Shown: piece by piece, positions 55,825 to 64,000 of the stretch | How the letters are laid out: each line of letters starts with the position of its first letter | Position numbering within the stretch: the stretch's first letter is position 1 | Origin: an uncultured Erythrobacter sp. | GTDB taxonomy: Bacteria; Pseudomonadota; Alphaproteobacteria; Sphingomonadales; Sphingomonadaceae | Assembly (NCBI RefSeq): GCF_947502395.1 | Contig: NZ_CANMZM010000001.1 | Coordinates: forward strand, 186,001 to 250,000 | Length of the DNA: 64,000 bases | Direction: 5' to 3' | Program-made: the position numbers and the translations under genes | The notes under the pieces: model-generated | What the model saw: the letters and a program-made list of their open reading frames with translations, nothing else | Database searches by the model: none | What the model was told of the DNA's origin: nothing

Positions 55825-57219
55825 TTAGAAGTCGATTTGTGCACGGGCCCCAAACACGTGGACGTTGTAGGATGTGTCACCCGTTGCAGTTGGGAAGGCT
55901 GCATCGTCATAGGACAACAAGCCGTAATTGAGAAGAACTCGAGTGTAGTCGGTAAACGTCCAGATTAGCGAGGCCTGCGCCGAGTCTTGTACACCGCCGA
56001 TGATGCCCTGTGAGTTCAAATCTAGATAATCATAACGCAGGTTCAGCTGAACGGCACCAATGCCACCTTCACCAACAGGATTGGCTGGTTTAACCCGGTC
56101 AAACTTTCCGCTCTTATAGCCGCGCTTATCTCCACTGGTAAGGAAATAGCCAACCTCGGCCGATGCGCCTAGGAAATCTGGATTGGCCAAATCGCCAGGG
56201 CGGTTGACCCTTTGATTGAAGCCCTCAAGCGCGACGTGGAACGGACCAGCAATTGCTGCCGCCTCTAAGCCTATACCAACTTCACTTGTTGCGGAGAAAC
56301 GGCCCGTATTGAGGAACCGATTGTCAGTAAAGTGCACCAAGGGACGCTGGCGATAACGTAACTCGCTGCCTTCCCCCAGATCATTGTAGTGCACTGATCC
56401 GCCAAAGTGCAGCTGGGTTGAACCTGCTTTTGGAGCATATACAAAACGCGTATCAAAGCTGGTGTTGCCATTGGGAAGGTCCGAGCTGTTGTCGCTAAAG
56501 ACACCGGTTTGAACAAGGACGTCCCCGGTTTTGTATTGGGCAGAAAGACCGACGCGGCGTTCAAAACCAAACGCATCGGTCCATGCAGAGCGCTCGATGA
56601 AAGAGGTGTGGAGGCTACTCGAGAGTTCTTCCAAACCTTGGAATGTGTTGTGTTGACCAGCAGTGATCGTCAATCCGTCATGCTTGTAGGTGACGATTGC
56701 GTCGGTAAGCTTGACCTCGTCTTCAGCAAAATCAGCTTCAATTTTGTATCCGAAGCCTCCGGGGATGCTACCGGACGCGCCAAGGCGAATGCGACGTGCC
56801 TCGGCATCAAAGCCACTGTCTGCACCTGTCGAGTTAGGGGCGCTGACATAACCTGCGTCTATGTTGGCCCGGCCGCGCGGTTTAAACGTGAAGCCACTGC
56901 CGTCTTTGATCTCTGGTGCTGCTTTGAAGTTAACTTCGGGGAGCGAGTTTGCAGCGAGTGTTGCCTCCTCAGCACTTTTCGATGCTGATTGTGCAACTCT
57001 GCCGGCTTCAGCTGCCGCATTCTGGGCAATCTGCGCATCCTGAGCGTTTTGTGCGATATTGCTTTCGAGCTCTTGGATGCGCTGTGACAACCGAAGGAGC
57101 TCTGCACGCAGCGTTTCAATCTCGTCTGCATTTGATTGAGAATCTTGGGCAATTGCCTGACTCGATACAGAACAACTCAGTATCGCGGCAACCATCGCGA
57201 TCTTTTTGTGGGCTTTCAT
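55825..57219 (-). CDS. OprP/OprO-type phosphate-selective porin
   Basis: This 464-residue outer-membrane protein has a signal peptide (KKIAMVAAILSCSVSSQAIAQ). A short coiled coil follows (TLRAELLRLSQRIQELESN and an Ala-rich stretch), then a beta-barrel with alternating strands ending in a terminal Phe (ARAQIDF). It matches the Porin_O_P family, which takes up phosphate or polyphosphate. I chose the ATG at 57219, with GGGAAGGAA upstream. It sits between phoR and pstSCAB, and a Pho-box-like site lies 65-82 nt upstream of its start. Confidence 0.88.
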   Translation of the reverse strand: MKAHKKIAMVAAILSCSVSSQAIAQDSQSNADEIETLRAELLRLSQRIQELESNIAQNAQDAQIAQNAAAEAGRVAQSASKSAEEATLAANSLPEVNFKAAPEIKDGSGFTFKPRGRANIDAGYVSAPNSTGADSGFDAEARRIRLGASGSIPGGFGYKIEADFAEDEVKLTDAIVTYKHDGLTITAGQHNTFQGLEELSSSLHTSFIERSAWTDAFGFERRVGLSAQYKTGDVLVQTGVFSDNSSDLPNGNTSFDTRFVYAPKAGSTQLHFGGSVHYNDLGEGSELRYRQRPLVHFTDNRFLNTGRFSATSEVGIGLEAAAIAGPFHVALEGFNQRVNRPGDLANPDFLGASAEVGYFLTSGDKRGYKSGKFDRVKPANPVGEGGIGAVQLNLRYDYLDLNSQGIIGGVQDSAQASLIWTFTDYTRVLLNYGLLSYDDAAFPTATGDTSYNVHVFGARAQIDF

Positions 57220-57283
57220 ATCTTTCCTTCCCCTTCTTTCGGCAGGAATACCGGCCGAGTCGAGGTGCAGATATGATGGTGAT

Positions 57284-57301
57284 GTGACGCTGAAATGACT
57301 A
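57284..57301 (-). promoter_or_regulatory. Pho box upstream of the porin gene
   Basis: On the coding strand the sequence TAGTCAT-TTCA-GCGTCAC matches the two 7-bp repeats and 4-bp spacer of the Pho box (CTGTCAT-AWAW-CTGTCAY) at 5 of 7 positions in each repeat. It is the best candidate site for PhoB in the cluster and would control the porin and perhaps pstSCAB-phoU-phoB. Confidence 0.55.
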
Positions 57302-57387
57302 AACTGTTTCAGAAAAATGACATTGGGGGATAACTTTGCCTTGGCTGATGTGAAGCTCAACAAGCCAAAGGAAAAACATGAATGTAT

Positions 57388-58605
57388 TCAGGCTTTTGTC
57401 ACAGCCACCGCTTGAATGCCTTCGTCATCAGAAACGTCAATCGGCAAGCGGATAATCACCCGTGTTCCGACGCCTTCCTGGCTTTCGATATCGAGACGTC
57501 CACGATGACGTTCAACCACATGTTTGACGATGGCAAGACCTAGGCCAGTGCCTCCTGATGCGCGACTGCGGCCAGGATCGGTCCGATAAAACCGGCGTGT
57601 GAGATGTGGCACATGCTCTGGCGCGATACCGTCGCCTTTGTCGCTAACAGTAATGCGCGCCTCGCCCAGACGCGAATGATCCAAGCGTACCCTGACAACA
57701 CTTTCCGGAGCACCATATTTGAGCGAGTTCTCGACCAGATTGCGAATAACCTGTTCGATTTGTTGCTGATCCCCCTGGATGACTGGTTGCTCGATCATCT
57801 GGAAATCCAGCCTGTCAGCCTGCTCGGGTCCCGCTGCCTCAAGTGCTGCCTGCTCAATAATGGGAGCCAAGTCCAAGGTGTTTTCCGGCAGATCATGTTT
57901 TTCCGCTTCTACACGGGAAAGGCTCATCAGGTCGCCGATCAGGTTTTGCATCCGTTTAGCTTCGCGCTGAATTGTGTTCAAGAATCTCTGCGAAGTGGGC
58001 TCATCGAAGTCCGCGCCGCTTTCAGCTAGCGTCTCGACATAGCCAAGAATCGAGGCGAGGGGGGTCCGAAGCTCGTGGCTGGCATTGGCAACAAAGTCAG
58101 TGTGCGCTCGGCTAATATCGGCTTCAGCGCTTTGACTAATCAACTCGAGCACGGCCAGCTCATCGTCGATCGACTGGCGATTGATTCTCCAAATGTCCTG
58201 CCGCCGCACAAGGCCGCGTACCGTTGCTTGTCCACCGGGCTCCTTATCAAGAAGAGCAATTGCAGCAGGTTGGCGGAAAACTAGGCGCGCATCCTGTCCT
58301 ACAATATGCGTGCCCAAGAGTTTTCGAGCGGTACGATTGGCGATAGCAATCGTGTTTCGTTCTGTAACCAGGATCGGCGTTGAGGAGTTCTCAACAAGCT
58401 CGCGCATCGATGTCAGGCTAAGCGAAGTCTTAGTTTTCGATGAGCGGGACTCGGGCGGTCTGCTTGTGACTAGAAACAGTGAGCACATCCAGACGACAAA
58501 CACGGAAAAACTGAGGATGAGGTCCATCCCAAGCAAGACCATCACACCGCAAGTCAAAAGGGCAAGCCAGACGCCGGTCTTTGGGAATGTGCGAGGCTCA
58601 TCCAT
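57388..58605 (-). CDS. phoR: Phosphate regulon sensor histidine kinase PhoR
   Basis: This inner-membrane kinase phosphorylates PhoB. Two N-terminal helices (VWLALLTCGVMVLLGMDLIL and the next) precede a PAS-like domain (residues about 70-165). The H-box FVANASHELRTPLASILGY and the N, G1 and G2 boxes (NLVENSLKYG, DKGDGIAPEHV, GGTGLGLAIVKHV) follow. I chose the ATG at 58605; a GTG at 58626 would add 7 residues. It lies upstream of the porin gene, separated from phoB by the whole pst operon. Confidence 0.93.
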   Translation of the reverse strand: MDEPRTFPKTGVWLALLTCGVMVLLGMDLILSFSVFVVWMCSLFLVTSRPPESRSSKTKTSLSLTSMRELVENSSTPILVTERNTIAIANRTARKLLGTHIVGQDARLVFRQPAAIALLDKEPGGQATVRGLVRRQDIWRINRQSIDDELAVLELISQSAEADISRAHTDFVANASHELRTPLASILGYVETLAESGADFDEPTSQRFLNTIQREAKRMQNLIGDLMSLSRVEAEKHDLPENTLDLAPIIEQAALEAAGPEQADRLDFQMIEQPVIQGDQQQIEQVIRNLVENSLKYGAPESVVRVRLDHSRLGEARITVSDKGDGIAPEHVPHLTRRFYRTDPGRSRASGGTGLGLAIVKHVVERHRGRLDIESQEGVGTRVIIRLPIDVSDDEGIQAVAVTKA

Positions 58606-58710
58606 ATGCAGCGCTCTACCGCGCACGCAGCTCAGGTCAAATGTGATTTTCAGTTGAGAGGGAGCTCTTTCGCCCCAGCCTGCAAACCAATTGCCAAGAG
58701 CAAAAGAAGT

Positions 58711-58785
58711 TGGTGACCCCTACGGGAATCGAACCCGTGTTTCAGCCGTGAAAGGGCCGCGTCCTAACCGCTAGACGAAGGGGCC
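58711..58785 (-). tRNA. tRNA-Glu (TTC)
   Basis: This is a 75-nt cloverleaf with the CCA end encoded on the minus strand. The acceptor GGCCCCT pairs with AGGGGTC (one G-T wobble). The anticodon loop CTTTCAC carries TTC, and the T-arm is ACGGGTTCGATTCCCGT. Confidence 0.95.
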
Positions 58786-58890
58786 ACGCTCGTTTGCGAG
58801 AGCGCGCATCTAGGGGCGCTGCGAGTCTTGGTCAAGCCCTGTGATGCGAAGTTTGGAAAAAATTTTGGTACGCCTATTCGAAGCCGCCGT

Positions 58891-60678
58891 TCAATCGGCA
58901 AATGCCGCGTCTTCAAGATGCAGTTCGGCCGCAGGGCGCGGACCCCAATCGTCAATCTTAACGCGACCAGCCAGATGGAACCTGCGTGCCGCACTTCGAT
59001 GAAGGAGAGTTTGCGCCATCTCAGTCTCAGCGGCCCGAAAAGCGATCGCCTTGAAACTTTTGCCGTCCGCGCCAGCAGCGATGACACGCAGGTGGTCCTT
59101 GCCCACAATGTCAGCCTTCACGATCCGCACCGGACCTACAGCCACACGTGGAGCAGGCCAGCCCACGCCATAGGGCCCTGCTGCTTCCAGTGTGTTCACC
59201 AGATCTGGTGTGAGACCGCCAGGTGTGAGTGAAAGATCGATATGCATTGACTGCCCAGCACGCGCGCGTCCAACATCCTTGGCCAAGCGGGTGTCGAGGA
59301 ATTCACTGAAAGCAGGAAGGTTGGCTTGATCGATGGTGAGCCCGGCAGCCATGGCGTGTCCTCCACCAGCAACCAACAACCCTTCTTCGCGCGCGGCAAT
59401 GATGGCAGCGCCTAGGTCGACTCCGCTGATTGATCGGCCTGATCCTTTGCCTTGCCCTTCGTCGCCATCGAGCGCGATGACGATGGAAGGCTTACCCGTT
59501 TTCTCCTTGATGCGCCCAGCGACAATGCCGATGACCCCCGGATGCCACCCGGATGCTGCAAGCACTTGGACAGCCATATTGTCCTGACCAACCAGCTGTG
59601 CCTCAGCAGCTTCTTGCACTTCTGCTTCGATGGCTCGCCGTTCTTCGTTAAGCGCAGAGAGCTGTTCAGCGATTTCTCTTGCTTCTTCTGCATCGCTTGT
59701 TGTGAGCAGGCGCACTCCAAGTGTCGATTCTCCGATGCGTCCTCCAGCGTTGATCCGCGGACCCAGGGCGAATCCCAGATCGGAAGCAATCGGTGCCCGT
59801 TTCAAACGGCTAGCATCAAGCAATGCGGCCATGCCAATCCTGTCTCGCCGAGCGAGAACTTTGAGCCCTTGGGCGACAAACGCACGATTGAGGCCATGAA
59901 GCGCTGCGACATCGGCAACTGTTCCTAGTGCAACCAGATCAAGCAGGCTCATTAAATCAGGCTCTTTGCGGCTCTCGAAATATCCTTTGGCACGTAGTGT
60001 CCGCACAAGGGCAATCGCCAAAAGAAACGCCACACCTACCGCCGCCAAGTGGCCATGTGAGGCGGCGAGATCGCTTTCATCGAGACGATTGGGATTAACA
60101 AGAGCAGCGGTTGGGGGAAGCTCGCTCGCGCATTTGTGATGGTCTACAACGATCACATCAACGCCAGCCTCTCTCGCCATCGTCAAAGCCTCATGCGCCA
60201 TAGCTCCGCAATCGACTGTCACGATGAGGTTTGAGCCTTGCTCTGCCAAGCGAACCAGTGCCTCTCCACTAGGCCCATAACCTTCGAGCAAGCGATCAGG
60301 AATGTAGTAACCTGCCTCGACTCCCAAAGCGCCCAACAAGTCGATCAGCAAGGCCGCACTGGTCGCGCCGTCGACATCATAGTCGCCATATACGGTGATC
60401 TGTTCTCCCGAGGTTATGGCGCTGGCAATACGCTCAGCGGCTTTCTCCATGTCCCGAAACTCGGACGGATTGGGAAGGAATTCGCGCATGGTGGGCGATG
60501 TGTGTTTGGCGATGTCCTCGCGCGCAACCCCGCGCGACATTAGCAATTGCTCAAGAATACTGTCGCTCAGCCCAAAGGTCTCGTCGCCGCAGTCCATCGT
60601 CCCGCCCCGCCAGAGCCAACCGCGCCCAGCCAAAGATTGGGAGACACCGAGGACATTTGAGAGCGTTCGACTAGCCAT
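58891..60678 (-). CDS. recJ: Single-stranded-DNA-specific exonuclease RecJ
   Basis: RecJ is a 5'-3' exonuclease in RecFOR recombination and mismatch repair. The DHH-phosphoesterase motifs are TVYGDYDVDGATSAALLIDLL and VIVVDHHKC, with the DHHA1 domain GGRIGESTLGVRLL and AGGGHAMAAGLTI further on (each quoted in part). The OB-like C-terminal domain ends ELHLEDAAFAD. The length of 595 residues is normal. It is divergent from the flavodoxin-like gene. No LexA box was seen upstream. Confidence 0.95.
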   Translation of the reverse strand: MASRTLSNVLGVSQSLAGRGWLWRGGTMDCGDETFGLSDSILEQLLMSRGVAREDIAKHTSPTMREFLPNPSEFRDMEKAAERIASAITSGEQITVYGDYDVDGATSAALLIDLLGALGVEAGYYIPDRLLEGYGPSGEALVRLAEQGSNLIVTVDCGAMAHEALTMAREAGVDVIVVDHHKCASELPPTAALVNPNRLDESDLAASHGHLAAVGVAFLLAIALVRTLRAKGYFESRKEPDLMSLLDLVALGTVADVAALHGLNRAFVAQGLKVLARRDRIGMAALLDASRLKRAPIASDLGFALGPRINAGGRIGESTLGVRLLTTSDAEEAREIAEQLSALNEERRAIEAEVQEAAEAQLVGQDNMAVQVLAASGWHPGVIGIVAGRIKEKTGKPSIVIALDGDEGQGKGSGRSISGVDLGAAIIAAREEGLLVAGGGHAMAAGLTIDQANLPAFSEFLDTRLAKDVGRARAGQSMHIDLSLTPGGLTPDLVNTLEAAGPYGVGWPAPRVAVGPVRIVKADIVGKDHLRVIAAGADGKSFKAIAFRAAETEMAQTLLHRSAARRFHLAGRVKIDDWGPRPAAELHLEDAAFAD

Positions 60679-60759
60679 GGACTTCAGTTAACTGATGACA
60701 CGGTCCGACAACAGGTACCAAGCATTGACAATCGACAGTCTGTTGGGCTTGTCGCTGAT

Positions 60760-61242
60760 ATGGGCGAAGATCGGACACTTCTTGTAATTTGGCACAGCCG
60801 AACCGGCGCAAGTCAGCAAATGGCGCAGGCTGCTGCATCTCACGAGAATGCGCGTTTGATGCGATCACGCGATGTTACGCCGGACGAGTTGCTTAGCGCA
60901 TCTGCGTATCTGTTTGTGTGCCCCGAGAATCTCGCCGCAATGAGCGGCGAAATGAAAGAGATGTTTGATATCAACTACTATACAGTTCTTGGGAAGCTGG
61001 AGGGACGCGCATATGCTTCGATCATAGCCGCAGGTTCCGATGGGGAGGGGGCCCAGAGGCAGATCGATCGTATCGCCACTGGTTGGCGCCTTAAGCGCGT
61101 AGCTGAACCAATGATTGTCAACTTTTCGGCGCAGACTGCTGAGGAGATTTGGAATCCAAAGGAATTGAAGCCAGATACCCTGAAAGCGTGCCATGAGTTA
61201 GGGCGGTCGATTTCTGAAGGAATTGCCTTAGGAGTGTTCTGA
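60760..61242 (+). CDS. Flavodoxin-like / NADPH-dependent FMN reductase family protein
   Basis: This 160-residue protein starts with a flavodoxin-fold first strand and FMN phosphate-binding loop (LLVIWHSRTGASQQMAQAA). A second segment YLFVCPENLAAMSGEMKEMFD matches the FMN-ring-binding region of the family. It is probably an FMN-binding oxidoreductase. Partner and substrate are unknown. Confidence 0.75.
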   Translation: MGEDRTLLVIWHSRTGASQQMAQAAASHENARLMRSRDVTPDELLSASAYLFVCPENLAAMSGEMKEMFDINYYTVLGKLEGRAYASIIAAGSDGEGAQRQIDRIATGWRLKRVAEPMIVNFSAQTAEEIWNPKELKPDTLKACHELGRSISEGIALGVF

Positions 61243-61389
61243 TTCATTGTCGCAATACGGAGAGATGGGGTGTAATGGAGTGCAGAAGTCGGTGCAGGAT
61301 GATGGCTTATTTGCCTTTTTTCAGTTTCTAAGCGATGCTGATGTCCATTGTCATGTTACCCGCCAGAACTGACCTAGGGGGGACTTGCT

Positions 61390-62211
61390 ATCACTGAACA
61401 GAGCCTTTCCGGGCCTACGGGCTTATATCTGCTATTCTCTCGCGAGCACCGGCCAGACCGTCGTGCGATGAGGGAATTTGCTGCTTGTTATCCAAACGTC
61501 GCAATCAGCCATGATCCGGCAGGAGACGCATCCATTCACCTTATCGCAACCGATGGTGAGAGCGTGGAGCATCGTGGGGAAACTCTGGCAGGGGCCCGCG
61601 ATGACAGACATGCTATGGAACTTGTGCGCGATGGGCTGACCTTCGATTTGTCCGGCCTAGCACCAGGGGAAGGCGCAGAATTTCCCCTAGTTAAGCACAG
61701 GTTTGATATCGATCATCTTCCAGAGCCGTGTGAATATGAAGTCTTGCATCTGGCACCTGGCCATCATCTTTCGGGTGGGGAACGTCTCTTGCCTGTCTCC
61801 ATGTGTTTGTTCGGCCTTGCGCGTGATCTAGTCGATCATTTCGATGAATTGGCCGGGGTGATTTGGCCGCCTGCGATGAGCGTGATCGGCCACCAGTTTT
61901 TTGAATCCGTAATTACCGCATGGTTGGACGGTGGGCCGTTTCCCGCTCTCGGCCTCACGGCGTTTCGGGAGACCGCTGATGGAGCCTTGGAAAGCGAGGG
62001 GCTGGACTTCTGGATCAATCAGGAGGTGCGGCTCGAACCGCCGCTTTCGGCTGAAAAGGTATCTGCAACTCGTCTTGGTGTGCGCCTCATAAACCAATTG
62101 GTATTGGTTGGTGGTTTAGAGAAGGGCGAGCGGGTGGTTGCGCCTGATGGCACCACGCTCGTGATGCGCCCCTCCCGCAATGGAAAACTTGTAAGAGTAT
62201 GGCGAGAGTGA
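61390..62211 (+). CDS. Uncharacterised protein preceding the AHH nuclease-like gene
   Basis: The first ATG in frame is at 61468, but the frame is open and looks coding from just after a TAG at 61377. GGGGGGA lies 6 nt before an ATC codon at 61390, which would add the residues TEQSLSGPTGLYLLFSRE. I give that start with low certainty (about 273 residues). The C-terminus contains ALESEGLDFWINQEVRLEPP, a segment that reminded me of DUF4261 or immunity-type proteins without allowing a firm call. The next gene is read in the same frame 21 nt later. Confidence 0.5.
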   Translation: MTEQSLSGPTGLYLLFSREHRPDRRAMREFAACYPNVAISHDPAGDASIHLIATDGESVEHRGETLAGARDDRHAMELVRDGLTFDLSGLAPGEGAEFPLVKHRFDIDHLPEPCEYEVLHLAPGHHLSGGERLLPVSMCLFGLARDLVDHFDELAGVIWPPAMSVIGHQFFESVITAWLDGGPFPALGLTAFRETADGALESEGLDFWINQEVRLEPPLSAEKVSATRLGVRLINQLVLVGGLEKGERVVAPDGTTLVMRPSRNGKLVRVWRE

Positions 62212-62232
62212 CCGCCCACGACGAGGGATCAG

Positions 62233-62817
62233 TTGTCTGGGATGATAGCGCCGGCAACGGCGCGCAGAACAGTTGGTGCACAATTGCAGGCGACAGTGCA
62301 GGGTACGCGGCCCAGTCGGGCTACCCGGAGCACTCTCTCTTTTCATTCTATTAATCGTTGTGGATCGCCTAACTACGATCCCGGGCTTCAACGTCACCAT
62401 CTTCTTCCCAAACAACTCCTGCGCAAGCGGTACTTCGGTCGGATGTTTGAGAGCATTGGCCGGGTGCGCGTGGGCTTTGACGATTTCAGGTTCAACGGTT
62501 TGCTTCTTCCAGCGACCGAACAAGCTTCGATGCGAACGGGTCTCCCTCTCCATCGCGGGCCTCACCCCATCTATAATGAGCTTGTGATCGAGCGGGTTGG
62601 ATCAATCGAAAGCCATTGGGAATCGGTGACTAGAAAGGACCCAGAGAGCGCGTGCAATGAAGCACTGGATCGGATGCGCCTGCTGCAAAGAGCGCTGCGC
62701 ATCCGTTTGCTGAATGAGCGAAAGGGCTTCGTGCTGAACCGGAATGACCCGCTAGGAACGGGCTTCAATTTCGACACTTTGGACGCAATGGCCGAGCAAT
62801 TCTGGTCCTCAACCTGA
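62233..62817 (+). CDS. Putative AHH/HNH-superfamily nuclease
   Basis: The 194-residue protein contains NYDPGLQRHHLLPKQLLRKR, close to the double-His motif of the AHH family of HNH/Endo VII nucleases. The later GLPLHRGPHPIYNELVIERV segment supplies the second His group. The start is TTG 62233 (GAGGGA upstream) or ATG 62242. No secretion or polymorphic-toxin domains are fused to it. It is likely co-transcribed with the preceding uncharacterised gene. Enzyme activity is inferred only from the motif. Confidence 0.6.
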   Translation: MSGMIAPATARRTVGAQLQATVQGTRPSRATRSTLSFHSINRCGSPNYDPGLQRHHLLPKQLLRKRYFGRMFESIGRVRVGFDDFRFNGLLLPATEQASMRTGLPLHRGPHPIYNELVIERVGSIESHWESVTRKDPESACNEALDRMRLLQRALRIRLLNERKGFVLNRNDPLGTGFNFDTLDAMAEQFWSST

Positions 62818-62829
62818 TCGCTAAGCGGC

Positions 62830-63834
62830 TTATTCCGCCGCTTCCGCAAGCGCGGTCCATGCAGTGTAGTCAGAGATATCAAGCATGCGTGCTCTCGCCT
62901 CGTGATACTCGCGCTCAAACCGCGCAACCATACTTTCCACGGAGCCGACCGATTTGACTGCGCCGATCCCCTGGCCGGAGCCCCAGATATCTTTCCAAGC
63001 TTTTGCTTTGGTGTTCCCACCAGAGCCAAAATTCATTTTTGAAGGGTCGCTTTCGGGGAGGCTGTCCGGGTCCATTCCGGCATTCTCGATCGAAGAGCGC
63101 AAATAGTTGCCGTGTACTCCGGTAAAGAGATTAGAATAGACAATGCCTTCAGCCGAACCATCGACGATGCCCTGCTTGTATCCCTGATCGGCATTGGCTT
63201 CATCTGTTGCAATGAAGGCACTGCCGACATAGCCGAAGTCCGCGCCCACCGCTTGGGCCGCAAGGATAGAGGCACCGTGACCAATCGAACCTGACAGCGC
63301 GATCAGCCCATCGAACCACTCGCGAATTTCGCGTACGAGAGCAAAGGGCGATTGCACGCCTGCGTGGCCACCGGCACCGGCAGCCACGGGAATAAGGCCA
63401 TCTGCGCCTTTCTCGATCGCCTTATTGGCAAAGCGGTTGTTAATCACGTCGTGCATAGTGATGCCGCCCCAATTGCGCACAGCGTCGAAGATTTCGGTCC
63501 GTGCGCCCAGTGATGTAATCACCATCGGAACTTGCCACTTCTCACAGGTTGCCATGTCGGCCATCACGCGATCGTTCGACTTGTGGACGATTTGATTAAC
63601 CGCAAACGGGGCGGCCGGCTTGTCAGGGTTCTCACGATTGTGCTTGGCTAGTTCTTCGGTAATTTGGTGGAGCCACTCATCAAGCAGACTTTGCGGGCGC
63701 GCGTTCAACGCAGGGAAGCTGCCGATAATCCCCGCTTTGCACTGCGCAATCACCAGTTCTGGGCCGGAGACGATGAAGAGCGGCGATCCGATCAGGGGCA
63801 AGCGAAGGCGATCAAACGGGGCGGGCAGGGACAT
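62830..63834 (-). CDS. Nitronate monooxygenase (2-nitropropane dioxygenase-like)
   Basis: This 334-residue FMN-dependent TIM-barrel enzyme oxidises propionate 3-nitronate or related nitronates. The motifs are LPLIGSPLFIVSGPELV at the start, GADGLIPVAAGAGGHAGVQS (phosphate/FMN region) and ALSGSIGHGASILAAQAVGADFGYVGSAF. The catalytic His is probably the one in GAGGHAG. It is convergent with the AHH gene (12 nt apart) and codirectional with the partial amidohydrolase gene at the edge. Confidence 0.88.
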   Translation of the reverse strand: MSLPAPFDRLRLPLIGSPLFIVSGPELVIAQCKAGIIGSFPALNARPQSLLDEWLHQITEELAKHNRENPDKPAAPFAVNQIVHKSNDRVMADMATCEKWQVPMVITSLGARTEIFDAVRNWGGITMHDVINNRFANKAIEKGADGLIPVAAGAGGHAGVQSPFALVREIREWFDGLIALSGSIGHGASILAAQAVGADFGYVGSAFIATDEANADQGYKQGIVDGSAEGIVYSNLFTGVHGNYLRSSIENAGMDPDSLPESDPSKMNFGSGGNTKAKAWKDIWGSGQGIGAVKSVGSVESMVARFEREYHEARARMLDISDYTAWTALAEAAE

Positions 63835-63886
63835 GCAGCTTCTCTCCTAGTGACTGTGCGCGATAGCGTTAGGTTGCATTTTGAAA

Positions 63887-64000
63887 TCAAGCAAGCCGCT
63901 CTTCCAACCCATAAAACCGCGCTGCGTTCCCGGCGAAGAGCGCCGCTTTTTCATCGGCGCTTGCGCCAGCGGTGATTCGTTTGAAGGTGTTCCACAAAAC
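63887..64000 (-). CDS. Amidohydrolase-family protein, C-terminal fragment
   Basis: The last 37 codons of a minus-strand gene that continues beyond the right edge end RFYGLEERLA. The KAALFAGNAARFYGL ending is typical of amidohydrolase_2 (TIM-barrel decarboxylase/hydrolase) proteins, where this helix closes the barrel. The nitronate monooxygenase gene starts 52 nt downstream on the same strand. Confidence 0.6.
   Translation of the reverse strand, partial: VLWNTFKRITAGASADEKAALFAGNAARFYGLEERLA

Noticed and set aside
58627..58710. Pho box before phoR
   Set aside because: Only a loose match (TTTGACCTG) was seen, without the second repeat at the right spacing.

Overview
The window looks like a chromosomal segment of a marine-type alphaproteobacterium, most likely Sphingomonadales/Erythrobacteraceae (inference). 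The reasons are the gene content and order (tkt-gap-pgk-fba, zapA-6S RNA-5-FCL, a PrsK/PrsR exopolysaccharide regulator pair, an aceA/ScfR-type regulator pair), alphaproteobacterial-type LexA boxes (GAAC-N7-GAAC), and a moderately GC-rich composition. It is densely coded. I see no phage, transposase, plasmid or CRISPR sequence.

Layout. 1-6.3 kb: the end of an M14-type peptidase, thyA, and a three-gene branched-chain 2-oxoacid dehydrogenase operon (E1 alpha, E1 beta, E2; no E3). 6.4-11.5 kb: tRNA-Asp, an ArsR/SRPBCC pair with two palindromic operators, a GPH-type transporter, a secreted protein, and a minus-strand block of small ORF, zapA, 6S RNA, structured leader, 5-formyl-THF cyclo-ligase and DUF2842. 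11.8-22.3 kb: central carbon metabolism (tkt, gap, pgk, class I aldolase) interleaved with small conserved genes, then thiE, efp, an inositol monophosphatase and tRNA-Leu. 22.4-28.8 kb: membrane proteins, then isocitrate lyase (aceA) divergent from a RamB/ScfR-like regulator with a perfect 16-bp palindrome between them. 28.9-38.9 kb: a sugar transferase, histidine kinase PrsK, sigma-54 regulator PrsR and a TPR lipoprotein, then an SBF transporter, panB and a sodium:neurotransmitter-type symporter.

38.97-49.0 kb is an SOS mutagenesis/repair island. A LexA box precedes imuA-imuB. A second box lies 2 nt before the start codon of a radical SAM DNA-repair protein, which is followed by a DUF4130-UdgX fusion and dnaE2. 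A PilZ protein and a lipoprotein lie between the two units. dnaE2 carries a 96-nt palindromic repeat inserted exactly in frame. 49.0-58.6 kb: an extensin-like protein and a complete phosphate regulon (phoR, OprP-like porin, pstSCAB, phoU, phoB), with a Pho-box-like site before the porin. 58.7-64.0 kb: tRNA-Glu, recJ, a flavodoxin-like protein, an uncharacterised gene plus a putative AHH/HNH nuclease, a nitronate monooxygenase and the end of an amidohydrolase.

The points most worth a second look are the coding palindromic element in dnaE2, the SOS unit with its LexA box at the start codon, the 6S RNA/uORF/5-FCL leader, and three genes whose best start codon appears to be AUC.
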